NCBI GenBank assembly: GCA_022801475.1
Contig: JAAWSH010000028.1
Location: forward strand, 1-10,872
DNA: 10,872 bases
Direction of reading: 5' to 3'
Source of the DNA: Acutalibacter sp.
Lineage (GTDB): Bacteria; Bacillota; Clostridia; Oscillospirales; Acutalibacteraceae
The notes under the pieces were generated by a model. The model saw only the letters and a program-made list of their open reading frames with translations, did not search any database and had not been told where the DNA came from. Below, piece after piece: positions 1 to 7,387 of this stretch (position 1 is its first letter; every line of letters starts with the position of its first letter). The position numbers and the translations under genes are program-made.

Positions 1-23
1 ACCATAACAGAATTGCTTTTCAT
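1..23 (-). CDS. Start of an unidentified gene, truncated by the window edge
   Basis: An ATG at 23-21 opens a frame reading MKSNSVM and then leaves the window. It is preceded by GAAGGAGA (plus coordinates 32-39), a good Shine-Dalgarno sequence 8 nt from the ATG. It lies downstream of yfbR in the same orientation. Only seven codons are visible, so no function can be given. Confidence 0.6.
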
Positions 24-127
24 GATTCTCGTCTCCTTCAAAAAAGTTTTTTCGCGTTTGCATTAACTATTGTGAGTCCCGACTCCAAGAATATGTCTGT
101 CAAAATTTGCAAAAATCCGCGGCTTTG
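24..127 (-). promoter_or_regulatory. Intergenic leader between yfbR and the next gene, with a short dyad
   Basis: This AT-rich spacer separates the yfbR stop from the truncated gene. It holds an inverted repeat, GAGTC-2 nt-GACTC, at 74-85. A TTGACA lies on the minus strand at 103-98, but I see no matching -10 hexamer at 16-18 nt spacing. The stretch probably contains the promoter or operator of the left-edge gene; no convincing U-tailed terminator for yfbR is seen. Confidence 0.25.
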
Positions 128-784
128 TCAGGGCTTTTGCTTCAACGCTTTGGCGAAAACCATCTGGGCGTCCTCCGCGATTTCCACCCCGGCTGTGGAA
201 GAGTAGTTTTGCTCGTCCAGGGTCAATTGATAGCTGGGCAGAAACTCCCTGGCGAAAAACTCCGCCTCGGGCAGCGCCATTTCCTCCAGGGCCTTCTGGG
301 TGCCCCGCTCGGCCTCTCGAAAATCCTGGTTGCCGCTCTGGCGCTCCTCCATGCACTTGATCAGAGCCGAGATCCGGTCCGCTGCCTTTACCAGGGGTTT
401 CAGCGCTTCATCTCCCGGGGCGCTCATAGTCAGCAGCTCCCGGTACTTGTCCCTTAGTTCCTCGGGCAGCAGGCCCACCAGCCGTTCCAGGGCCACCTCC
501 TCTACCTGGGCATAGGCCCGACGGATCTCCTCTGAGTGGTACTTCACTGGAGTGGGCAGGTCCCCTGTAATGATCTCCGTGGCGTCGTGAAACAGGGCCA
601 GGACAGCCGCCCGCTGGGGATCATAATTTTTTTGAAAGTGCTGGTTCCCGATCATGGCCAGGGCATGGGCAATCAAGGCGGTCTCCAGGCTGTGCTCACT
701 GATGTTTTCATCCCGGGTGTTACGCATCAGCCCCCAGCGGTTGATGTACTTCATCCTGGACAACATGGCAAAAAAGTGGTACAT
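128..784 (-). CDS. yfbR: YfbR-type HD-domain 5'-deoxynucleotidase
   Basis: This 218-residue cytosolic HD-superfamily phosphohydrolase closely resembles E. coli YfbR (199 aa), which removes the 5'-phosphate from deoxynucleoside monophosphates using a divalent metal. Visible signatures are RW at 16-17 (sugar/base selectivity in the family), His31 in SEHS, His66-Asp67 in the HDATE motif, Glu70, TGDLPTPVK at 73-81 and Asp136. These supply the expected metal ligands and catalytic acid, so the enzyme looks intact. The C-terminus runs about 20 residues past E. coli YfbR. The ATG at 784 follows a GAGGGG-like ribosome binding site and lies only 9 bp after the esterase stop, so the two are probably cotranscribed. 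Its likely role is trimming dNMP pools. The family call is firm; substrate preference is inferred from homology. Confidence 0.93.
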   Translation of the reverse strand: MYHFFAMLSRMKYINRWGLMRNTRDENISEHSLETALIAHALAMIGNQHFQKNYDPQRAAVLALFHDATEIITGDLPTPVKYHSEEIRRAYAQVEEVALERLVGLLPEELRDKYRELLTMSAPGDEALKPLVKAADRISALIKCMEERQSGNQDFREAERGTQKALEEMALPEAEFFAREFLPSYQLTLDEQNYSSTAGVEIAEDAQMVFAKALKQKP

Positions 785-793
785 AGCCGCCCC

Positions 794-1897
794 TCAGCTC
801 TTGGCCAAAAGTGCCTTTAGATTTTCGGCCAGCACCCGGGCAGCGTTTTTGTGGGCCTTCTTCCCTGGGTGTTCCCGAGACCCCAGCGTCTCCTCCGTAG
901 TATCTGGCAGCAGGATAAAGGTAACCCGCCGGTCGCCGGTTTCTTCTTGGTACTGACAGATGGCCTCTCGGATAGATAGGGACATCAGCGGGCCGCACAT
1001 GCCGTAGGCCCACACCAGCCAGGCCCCGGGATTCTTTTCCCGCAGCAGCTTTAAAAAGTCCATTACGCCCTTTTGGAACGCCGCCCGGCCCGCCGGGTCC
1101 GTGGTCTGCCGGAAGGTCTCGCCCGTGGCAGGGTCTGTCCATTCCGGCTGGCTTAGGGCCCCGCCGTCGTTGGTACCCAGATTCACCACCACCGCGTCCG
1201 CCGGCCATCCGGCAAAATCGTAGGGTTCATAGGCCCCCAGCTCCACATTGGGCCCGCCAGTAACCAGGCCGCACACAGCGCAGTACTTGGGGGGCAGGGC
1301 AGCGTTGGGGTCGTTATTCCAGCCGCTGATGACCCCCCAGCCGCTTTGAGAGACCACCCGGTACTCGGCATTCAAGTCCTCGCTCACCAGCTGGGGAAAG
1401 CCGTATACCGCCGAGGCGATCATGGGGACCCAGTCCTCCACCTCTTTAGCCCCTACCAGCCCTTCGCCAGTGGTAATACTGTCCCCTACAAACTCGATTT
1501 TATAGGGCCGCTCCGCTACAGGCTCCAAACTGCCATCTGTCTTTATACTGTGGATAAACAGCCTGGTTTCCGGGTCGTGGGGCATGGCCTGGGTCTCCCG
1601 CAGCAGGCGCAGGTTTTTCACTGTGTTGGGGTCCATGCCTCGGAAGAGGCACACCCAGCCGCGCCCTCCGGGCAGCATTTGACGGCTGATCAAGTCCCCG
1701 TCCAGCAGCACGGCGGCCCAGGTCTCATACAGGGCCGACCCGGTCTCTACCTCTACCCACAGCTCCGCGGCTTTCACGTTCAGCTCAATGCCGCCGCCGG
1801 TCCAAAACACTGGAAGGGGATCCAACCGGCCGGAACCGCGGCCCCACACTTTTAGACACTCTTGATTGATTTCTGTCAGCTTGTACTCTTTCAACAT
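794..1897 (-). CDS. SGNH/GDSL hydrolase, carbohydrate esterase family 2-like
   Basis: This 367-residue protein has the two-domain layout of CE2 acetyl esterases. Residues about 1-125 form a beta-rich N-terminal domain (WTGGGIELNV, then a DGDL segment). An SGNH hydrolase domain follows from about 132. The blocks are GDSIT at 138-142 with nucleophile Ser140, SGWG at 185-188, GTND at 241-244 with oxyanion Asn243, and EHPG at 342-345 with catalytic His343. The usual Asp three residues before the His is replaced by Ser340. There is no signal peptide or membrane segment, so it should act in the cytoplasm, probably deacetylating imported sugars or oligosaccharides (inferred). The ATG at 1897 has a strong AGAGGAGAGA ribosome binding site with its GGAG core 6 nt upstream. 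It sits 9 bp upstream of yfbR and 132 bp downstream of mutY. The family is clear; the natural substrate is unknown. Confidence 0.85.
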   Translation of the reverse strand: MLKEYKLTEINQECLKVWGRGSGRLDPLPVFWTGGGIELNVKAAELWVEVETGSALYETWAAVLLDGDLISRQMLPGGRGWVCLFRGMDPNTVKNLRLLRETQAMPHDPETRLFIHSIKTDGSLEPVAERPYKIEFVGDSITTGEGLVGAKEVEDWVPMIASAVYGFPQLVSEDLNAEYRVVSQSGWGVISGWNNDPNAALPPKYCAVCGLVTGGPNVELGAYEPYDFAGWPADAVVVNLGTNDGGALSQPEWTDPATGETFRQTTDPAGRAAFQKGVMDFLKLLREKNPGAWLVWAYGMCGPLMSLSIREAICQYQEETGDRRVTFILLPDTTEETLGSREHPGKKAHKNAARVLAENLKALLAKS

Positions 1898-1917
1898 ATT
1901 TCTCTCCTCTGTTCCTA

Positions 1918-1932
1918 GGGCTGTGGCAGCCC
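1918..1932 (-). other. Short perfect hairpin just upstream of the esterase ribosome binding site
   Basis: GGGCTG and CAGCCC form a perfect 6-bp GC-rich stem with a 3-nt loop, about 8 nt upstream of the esterase Shine-Dalgarno. On the minus strand no U-run follows, so it is not a terminator for mutY. It could be a 5'-leader structure that stabilises the message or affects ribosome access. On the opposite strand a T6 run follows after 8 nt, but no plus-strand gene needs a terminator there. Confidence 0.35.
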
Positions 1933-2029
1933 GAAGATAATTTTTTCCTTTCGCGCGGATTTGCGCGGGCGGTCCAGTTGGGCCAGTTTTTATCTCACGA
2001 CGGGAATACCTTGGGGTTCCCTTATTTCA

Positions 2030-3088
2030 TTATAATATCGGGTCCCGGCCATTGCAAGGCTTTTCTCCCGCCAGCTCTGCCTCCACCACCTGGGCAAAGG
2101 CCCCAAAGGCGCTGGGCACCGCATAGCCCCCGGCCAGCTCCTCTGGTTCAGCCCACGTCCAGCCCTCTGGCAGGGCTTCTTCCACTGCCCGCACAACCCA
2201 GGCCTCCATGTGCCACTCCAGGTGGGTGAACACATGCCTGCCCTGTCCTGCGGGCCGCCGCTCCCCCTTCACGGGGCAAGGCCAGGGCGTGGGCTCATTG
2301 GGGTACTCCCACAGGCCAGCCAAAAGCCCCTGCTCCGGCCGCCTGCGCAGAGCCACTCTCCCCTTTTGAAAAATCAGGTACACGGTCCTCTCCTCTACTT
2401 TCCGGGGGGCTTTGGGCTTTTTCACCGGCAGGTCCCGGGCGCCGCCCTCTCTATATCCAACGCAGAAGCTTGCGGCCGGGCATTGGCTGCATAAAGGCTC
2501 GCCCCCTGGCAGGCAGACCATGGCCCCCAGGTCCATCAGGGCCTGGTTAAAGTCTCCAGGCCGCTCTTGGGGCATTACCGCTGCCAAGGCTCTGGCCACC
2601 TCCCGTTTTATAGGGGGTGCGTCCATCTCCCGGCAGTCGCCGGTCAGGCGGCTGACCACCCGCAGCACATTGCCATCCACAGCGGGGACCGCCTTGCCAA
2701 AAGCAATGGAGGCAATGGCCCCGGCGGTGTACTCTCCTACTCCGGGCAGGGTCCGCAGGGCTTTGGGTTCCCCGGGAATTTCGCCTCCCAGCTCCTCCAC
2801 TACCTGGCGGGCAGCCTTTTGCAGGTTTCGGGCGCGGCTATAGTAGCCAAGCCCCTGCCAAAGCTTCATAAGCCGGTCCTGGGGACAGGCAGCTAGGTCC
2901 TGTATGGTTGGCAGGGCCTCCATAAACCGGGCGTAGTACTCCAGCACCGCGGCCACCCGGGTCTGCTGCAGCATGATTTCCGATACCCACACGTGGTAAG
3001 GGGTGGGGTCGCTGCGCCAGGGCAGCACCCGGGCATGGGCCCGGTACCACGCCGTCAGGGGGGCGGGCAGCTGTTGAAGCTCTGTCAT
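2030..3088 (-). CDS. mutY: Adenine DNA glycosylase MutY
   Basis: This 352-residue base-excision repair glycosylase removes adenine mispaired with 8-oxoguanine. The N-terminal helix-hairpin-helix domain carries LPWR at 22-25, catalytic Glu37 in SEIMLQQT, the GLGYYSRARNL helix at 79-89, the hairpin LPGVGEYTAGA at 114-124 and catalytic Asp138 in VDGNV. The iron-sulfur loop has Cys192, Cys200, Cys203 and Cys209. A NUDIX-like C-terminal domain from about 230 carries Phe287-Thr288-His289, matching the FSH loop that reads 8-oxoG in Geobacillus MutY. Start choice: the frame stays open 92 codons further upstream, but that extension has no MutY homology and runs into the RND gene's 3' end. The ATG at 3088 has an ideal AAGAAGGAGG 6 nt upstream. 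It lies 149 bp downstream of the RND gene and probably has its own promoter, although I could not identify one. Confidence 0.96.
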   Translation of the reverse strand: MTELQQLPAPLTAWYRAHARVLPWRSDPTPYHVWVSEIMLQQTRVAAVLEYYARFMEALPTIQDLAACPQDRLMKLWQGLGYYSRARNLQKAARQVVEELGGEIPGEPKALRTLPGVGEYTAGAIASIAFGKAVPAVDGNVLRVVSRLTGDCREMDAPPIKREVARALAAVMPQERPGDFNQALMDLGAMVCLPGGEPLCSQCPAASFCVGYREGGARDLPVKKPKAPRKVEERTVYLIFQKGRVALRRRPEQGLLAGLWEYPNEPTPWPCPVKGERRPAGQGRHVFTHLEWHMEAWVVRAVEEALPEGWTWAEPEELAGGYAVPSAFGAFAQVVEAELAGEKPCNGRDPIL

Positions 3089-3094
3089 GAGGGG

Positions 3095-3104
3095 CCTCCT
3101 TCTT
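3095..3104 (-). promoter_or_regulatory. Ribosome binding site fixing the mutY start
   Basis: AAGAAGGAGG on the minus strand is nearly full anti-16S complementarity. It sits 6 nt before the ATG at 3088 and rules in this start over the upstream in-frame ATG at 3364. Confidence 0.85.
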
Positions 3105-3115
3105 AGGGCGTTTTC

Positions 3116-3149
3116 AAAAAAACCCGTGCGAACGCTTATGTGAACACGG
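3116..3149 (-). terminator. Candidate intrinsic terminator after the RND transporter gene
   Basis: On the minus strand CCGTG (3149-3145) pairs with CACGG (3128-3124), followed by G and a run of seven T (3122-3116). The loop is long, about 16 nt, and contains a small GCG-TT-CGC hairpin, so the stem is weak. The T7 tract and the position between the RND stop and the mutY ribosome binding site favour a terminator. An outer pairing of TTAGG with CCTAA could enclose the whole structure and compete with it. Confidence 0.45.
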
Positions 3150-3237
3150 CCTAACTTCTTTTTTGATGATGGAATGGCCTCCGGCGGCCAAAGGCTTTGC
3201 CTCTGGACCCCCCGCCGCTCTGGCGTTGGCCGGGGCG

Positions 3238-6200
3238 TTATTCTATCGATACAGGTTCTTCGTCTATGTCTACTTTGCGCAGCTCCTTTTTGGCCAGCAG
3301 GTCGTACATAGCCGGCACCACAAACAGGGTCATCAGCGTGGCGTACAGCAGGCCGCCAATGCACACCACTGCCACAGGCTGCATCATCTCGGCCCCCATG
3401 CCAGTGGCCAGAGCCATAAACAGCAGTCCCAGCACAGTGGTGAGCACGGTCATCAAAATGGGCCGCATCCGGGTGCGTCCCGCCAGCAGGATAGCGTCCC
3501 GGCGCTCCATGCCTTCCAGCCGCAGCTGGTTGATGTAATCAATGAGCACAATGCCGTTATTTACAATAATGCCTGAAAGCATGATAAAGCCGATCATAGA
3601 TACCACGCTCACTTCCATGCCGCACAGGTACAGGGCCAAAAATCCGCCGGTAAAGGCCAGGGGAATGGTAAACATTACAATAAAGGGCAGCAAAAGAGAC
3701 TGGAACTGGATCACCATAATCAAGTAGATAATCAGGATGGCCAAAAGCCCCATCTGCACCAGCTGGCCCATGGCCTCCATAATCGTCTCGTTCTCTCCCG
3801 CCATTTCCAGCCGGACCCCTTCTGGCGGGGTGTAGCTCTCCAGAGCCCGCTCCACCGCCTGGGTGGCCAGGCTGACGTTCTGCCCCTCCTCCAGGGCAGC
3901 GGTAACAGTAAGCACTCGGTTCTGGTTTTCCCGCTGAATGGCATTTAGGCTCTGGCGCTCCTCAAACTTTGCCACCCGAATCAGCGGCACCTCTTGGGTC
4001 TCGCCGGTGGTCCGGTCCGTGGCGGTAACCGTTAGGCTCTTTAAGTAGCTCTCGTTCATCTGGCCGTTTTTGGGGTGTACCACCAGCACGTCCTCGGGAT
4101 AGCCGCCAATATTCATGCTGGTAGCCACCGCGTCCCCAGAAATAGCCCCACTGACCGCCTGGTAGATCTGGGCCGTGGTCAGGCCGTTTTCCATGGCTTT
4201 GTTTTTGTCCACCACCACCCGCAGCTCGGGGGTGCTATCCTCCAGGTCACTGGTGCTTTCCTCAATGCCTTTCACTCCAGCGGCCAGCTCGCCGACCTCA
4301 TTGGCCGCGTCAATCAGGGCGTCCATGTCGTCTCCGTACAGTTTCATCTCCACCCCCGAGCCGCTCATGGCAGACATATATGCGCTCATGTCCATCGCTC
4401 CCTGGGCCTCTACTTCACAATCCAGGTCCTCGCAGGCTGCCTCAATCTCCTTGGCGGCCTCGCTGTCTTTCAGCCCGGCACTCTGGTCCAATATCACGTA
4501 CATGGACACAGCCCCGTCTCCGCCGGCCATCATGCCCATCATGCCGGTCCCCCCGCCGCCAGCCATAGCCCCCACCGTCTCCACGCAGTTTAGGGGCAGG
4601 ATGCGCTCCATAATCTGGTCCGCCATAGCCGTGCGCTCCTCAAAGCTGGAGGCCTCCTCTTCTTCACCGGGCATGGTAAAGCTAACCGTGATCTGGTTTC
4701 CGCTCATGGCAGGCATAAACAGAAAGCCCCGGGAAAGGGCCAGCCCCACGCTGGCAACCAGCAACACCAAAGAAAGCCCAAGAACCGCCCATTTATGCCG
4801 GAGAGAGACTGCCGCCAGCTTCCCATAGCCACTAAGGAGCTTGTTAAACACCCGGTCCTCTTTCACCCGAACCGTACGCAAGGTGGTGGAGGTGAGGGCA
4901 GGCACCAGGGTAACCGCCACAAAGAGGCTGGCCAAAAGGGAATAGCCAATGGTCAGGGCCATATCCGTAAACAGCTGGCGGGTGACCCCCTCTACAAACA
5001 CAATGGGCAAAAACACGCAGACTGTGGTAAAGGTAGAAGCAATAATAGCCCCGGTGACCTGCACCGCCCCCTGAACCGAGGCCTTGGCCGCGGAGGCCCC
5101 TTCGCTGCGCAGGCGGTAGATGTTCTCAATGACCACCACCGAGTTGTCCACCAGCATTCCCACTCCCACCGCCAGGCCGGAAAGAGAGATAACGTTGAGA
5201 GAGATGCCCGAAAAGTACATCAGCACCACAGCGGTCAACAGAGAGATGGGAATGGAAAAGGCCACGGCCGCAGTGGGACGGATGTCCTTAAGGAAGAACA
5301 ACAGAATCACCACCGCCAGCCCCGCGCCCAGCAGCAGGTTTTGCAGCACGGTGTCCACCACAATGTAAATATAGTCCCCTTGGTCCGAGAGCACCGTAAA
5401 GTTCAGCCCCTCTTGGGCGGCGGAGAGCTCTTCAAAGCGGTCCAGAATATTCCGGGAGACCTGGGCTGTAGAGTAGGTAGACTGCTTGGTAAAGGACAGC
5501 AAAAGACCGTCTTGGCCATTGATGCGGGCGTACACCTGGCCACGGTTGTCCGCCAGGGCCACGTCCGCCACATCCCGCAGGTACACCTTGCCAATGCCCT
5601 CGCTGCCAGTGTCAAACAGGAGAAGCCCCGCCAGCTCTTCGGGGTCCGTCAGCTTGTCGCCCACCCGTACCAGGGTCTGCCCGCCTTCCTCCTCAATATA
5701 CCCAGCGGGCATAGAGAAGTTCTGGGCGCTAAGGATGGTGGACACCATCTCCATGGTAATATCCAGCTTTCCCGCCTTATAGGCCGCCTCCTTCTGCTTG
5801 TCAAAGTCCTCTCGGGCAGTGTCCAGCTGGTCCCGGGCAGCCTCCAGCTGGGTCTGGGCCGAGGAAAGAGCAGACTGGCCCGCCAAAATCTGGGAGAGCC
5901 CGGCGCTGATCTGCATCATGCCATTGGCCTGCTGCCGGGAAAGCTCTTTCAGTGCCTGGTCCACGGTAAGCCCGCCGCTTTCCAGCTGGGAAAGAGCGCC
6001 TTGCAGCTGCTGTTTTCCGGCGGTAAGCTGGCTCAAATTCTTTTCCAGTTCCTCCAGCGCGGCAGAAAGGTTATCCGGGTCGGCCCCTGCGGCGCTGGCC
6101 ATAGCCCGGGCTTCCTGTAGGGCCTGGTCTACCTTCGCCTTGTTAGCGGTCAGCTCCTCCAGCCGGGCCGGGGCCTCCTCTGGGGTAACCCCCAGCCCAG

Positions 6201-7314
6201 CCAGGCCAGCCTCCACAGCGGCCAGCTGGCCCTTTAGCTGCTCCAGCTGGGCTAGCAAGGCGGCATACTCCTCAGTTTCCGGGTCCAGGGCCGCCATCTG
6301 CTCTTCCAAAGCGGCAACCTGGCCCTGTAGCGCGGTGTAAGAGGTAACCAGCTCCTGCAAGCCTGCCACAGCCTGGTCCAAAGCCCCCGCTTGGGCTTGC
6401 AGCTCCTCCAGGGAGGTTTTCAGGGTGTTCAGTTGTTCCTGGGACTTTTTCAGCTGTTCCAGGTTCTGGTCCATGGTGGAAAGCTGGGCCTTCATCTGGG
6501 CCTTGGCGGACTCAATCTCCACCTTTTTGGAGATCAGCTGCCCTTGGGCCTGGCCAGTCTGCTGGGTCAGCTGCTCTTGGCCCTGCTCCAGCTGGGCCCG
6601 CTGGCCCGCCAGCTCGTCAGACTGCTCCTCTGTCTCCCGCAGGCCGTCCTCAATCTCCTGGCCGCTTTGGTCCATTTCCTCCTGGGCCTCGCCGAACTTC
6701 TGGTCCAGCTTCTGCTTCATCTTGGCGTTCAGCGCGTCAATCTTATCCTGGCGCAGCTCCACGGCCACCCGCTCTTCCACATTGCCGCTGACAGACACCC
6801 CGGCCACGCCCTCAATGCCCTCCAGCTTCATCAGCAGCTCATTGTCCAGCAGGTTGGTCAGGGCAATGTTGTCCATGCCCTCCATCTCCACAGCGGCCAC
6901 GGTGACAGGCAGCATATTGGGGTTGATTTTCATGATATAAGGGGTCCCCACCATGTCGTCCCAGCTGCCGGAGACCGAGTTCAGCTTTTCCCGGATGTCA
7001 GCGGTAAGGGTGTCCATGTTCGCATCGTCGGTAAGCTGTAGCATAACTTGAGAGGAATTTTCCCTGGACACAGAAGTGATCTCCTCCACATGGTCCAGGG
7101 TGGCCATAGTTTGTTCGATGGGCCTGGTTACCTGGTCCTCCACCTCCTCTGGCGTAGCGCCGGGGTAGGCGGTGACAATCACCGCGTAGGGCAGGTTGAT
7201 GTTTGGCAGCAGGTCCGGGGTCATGCGGAAAAAAGCCACCGCCCCCAGCACCAGAACCATGACCACGCCCACCAAAACGGTGAGGGGTTTTTTTACACTG
7301 AATTTTGAGAACAT
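3238..7314 (-). CDS. RND-family efflux transporter with a large coiled-coil insertion
   Basis: This 1358-residue inner-membrane, proton-driven exporter belongs to the AcrB/SwrC-like RND superfamily. Twelve membrane segments are visible: about 11-29, 655-675, 684-701, 706-731, 756-776, 786-806, 843-863, 1190-1207, 1210-1230, 1237-1258, 1283-1303 and 1313-1338, with two large external porter regions. Family landmarks are PDLLPNINLPY near 33-43, YPGATPEEVE at 50-59, GMLVDNSVVVIEN at 719-731, VNNGIVLIDY at 1251-1260 and RMRPILMT at 1282-1289. Typical members are about 1030-1050 residues; the excess is one helical insert at about 197-516. Met/Gly-rich loops occur at 916-930 and 974-990. The ATG at 7314 has AGAGAGAGGA 8 nt upstream. 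No adaptor or outer-membrane channel gene is adjacent, as with Bacillus SwrC. Substrate is unknown: drugs, lipids, peptides or metal are all possible. Confidence 0.92.
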   Translation of the reverse strand: MFSKFSVKKPLTVLVGVVMVLVLGAVAFFRMTPDLLPNINLPYAVIVTAYPGATPEEVEDQVTRPIEQTMATLDHVEEITSVSRENSSQVMLQLTDDANMDTLTADIREKLNSVSGSWDDMVGTPYIMKINPNMLPVTVAAVEMEGMDNIALTNLLDNELLMKLEGIEGVAGVSVSGNVEERVAVELRQDKIDALNAKMKQKLDQKFGEAQEEMDQSGQEIEDGLRETEEQSDELAGQRAQLEQGQEQLTQQTGQAQGQLISKKVEIESAKAQMKAQLSTMDQNLEQLKKSQEQLNTLKTSLEELQAQAGALDQAVAGLQELVTSYTALQGQVAALEEQMAALDPETEEYAALLAQLEQLKGQLAAVEAGLAGLGVTPEEAPARLEELTANKAKVDQALQEARAMASAAGADPDNLSAALEELEKNLSQLTAGKQQLQGALSQLESGGLTVDQALKELSRQQANGMMQISAGLSQILAGQSALSSAQTQLEAARDQLDTAREDFDKQKEAAYKAGKLDITMEMVSTILSAQNFSMPAGYIEEEGGQTLVRVGDKLTDPEELAGLLLFDTGSEGIGKVYLRDVADVALADNRGQVYARINGQDGLLLSFTKQSTYSTAQVSRNILDRFEELSAAQEGLNFTVLSDQGDYIYIVVDTVLQNLLLGAGLAVVILLFFLKDIRPTAAVAFSIPISLLTAVVLMYFSGISLNVISLSGLAVGVGMLVDNSVVVIENIYRLRSEGASAAKASVQGAVQVTGAIIASTFTTVCVFLPIVFVEGVTRQLFTDMALTIGYSLLASLFVAVTLVPALTSTTLRTVRVKEDRVFNKLLSGYGKLAAVSLRHKWAVLGLSLVLLVASVGLALSRGFLFMPAMSGNQITVSFTMPGEEEEASSFEERTAMADQIMERILPLNCVETVGAMAGGGGTGMMGMMAGGDGAVSMYVILDQSAGLKDSEAAKEIEAACEDLDCEVEAQGAMDMSAYMSAMSGSGVEMKLYGDDMDALIDAANEVGELAAGVKGIEESTSDLEDSTPELRVVVDKNKAMENGLTTAQIYQAVSGAISGDAVATSMNIGGYPEDVLVVHPKNGQMNESYLKSLTVTATDRTTGETQEVPLIRVAKFEERQSLNAIQRENQNRVLTVTAALEEGQNVSLATQAVERALESYTPPEGVRLEMAGENETIMEAMGQLVQMGLLAILIIYLIMVIQFQSLLLPFIVMFTIPLAFTGGFLALYLCGMEVSVVSMIGFIMLSGIIVNNGIVLIDYINQLRLEGMERRDAILLAGRTRMRPILMTVLTTVLGLLFMALATGMGAEMMQPVAVVCIGGLLYATLMTLFVVPAMYDLLAKKELRKVDIDEEPVSIE
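5767..6726 (-). other. Coiled-coil insertion within the RND transporter (residues about 197-516)
   Basis: About 320 residues rich in Gln, Glu, Leu, Ala and Lys, with long heptad runs such as AQTQLEAARDQLDTAREDF at 486-504. The family pattern breaks after RQDKIDALN (188-196) and resumes at KLDITMEMVSTILSAQNFS (516-534), which matches AcrB's segment ending in VITAIKAQN. The insert therefore sits in the docking subdomain of the first porter half. Candidate breaks are D344-P345 (near the exact middle), G374-V-T-P, D412-P413 and G447-G448. This suggests a long outgoing helix of about 150 residues and a more segmented returning strand. The boundaries are visible in the sequence; the hairpin fold is inferred. 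Confidence 0.8.
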
Positions 7315-7381
7315 GGAACCATTCCTCTCTCTAAGAACCCATATTACAGGTTCAGAAATACGATTTACGCAACTGGTTTAG

Positions 7382-7387
7382 ATTATA
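7382..7387 (-). promoter_or_regulatory. Probable -10 element for the RND transporter gene
   Basis: A perfect TATAAT on the minus strand lies about 68 nt before the RND start codon. It sits inside the 10-bp palindrome GATTATAATC (7381-7390), so the opposite strand also reads TATAAT. I see no good -35 at 16-18 nt spacing on either strand. CCTG-ACC-CAGG at 7394-7404 is a small dyad in the spacer and could be an operator, as expected for an activator- or repressor-controlled efflux gene. Confidence 0.4.

Noticed and set aside
98..103. TTGACA on the minus strand as a -35 for the left-edge gene
   Set aside because: No -10-like hexamer lies 16-18 nt downstream; the nearest candidate, CACAAT, is about 23 nt away.
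3187..3207. Hairpin around AGGC-TTT-GCCT just downstream of the RND stop
   Set aside because: It has no U-run on either side and an internal mismatch; the T7-tailed structure at 3116-3149 is a better terminator candidate.
3089..3364. A 92-residue N-terminal extension of the mutY frame, up to an ATG at 3364
   Set aside because: It overlaps the RND 3' end, has no MutY similarity and lacks a better ribosome binding site than the AAGAAGGAGG in front of 3088.
4795..6120. Long plus-strand open frame of 441 codons opposite the RND gene, and similar plus-strand frames throughout
   Set aside because: It is antisense to a clearly homologous protein. Its His/Gln/Gly-rich composition is what GC-rich codon shadowing of the coiled-coil gene produces, and no domain is recognisable.
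5767..6726. The insert as a fused adaptor (AcrA/HlyD) protein
   Set aside because: Only helical, heptad-rich sequence is present; no lipoyl or beta-barrel adaptor segments are visible on either side of it.
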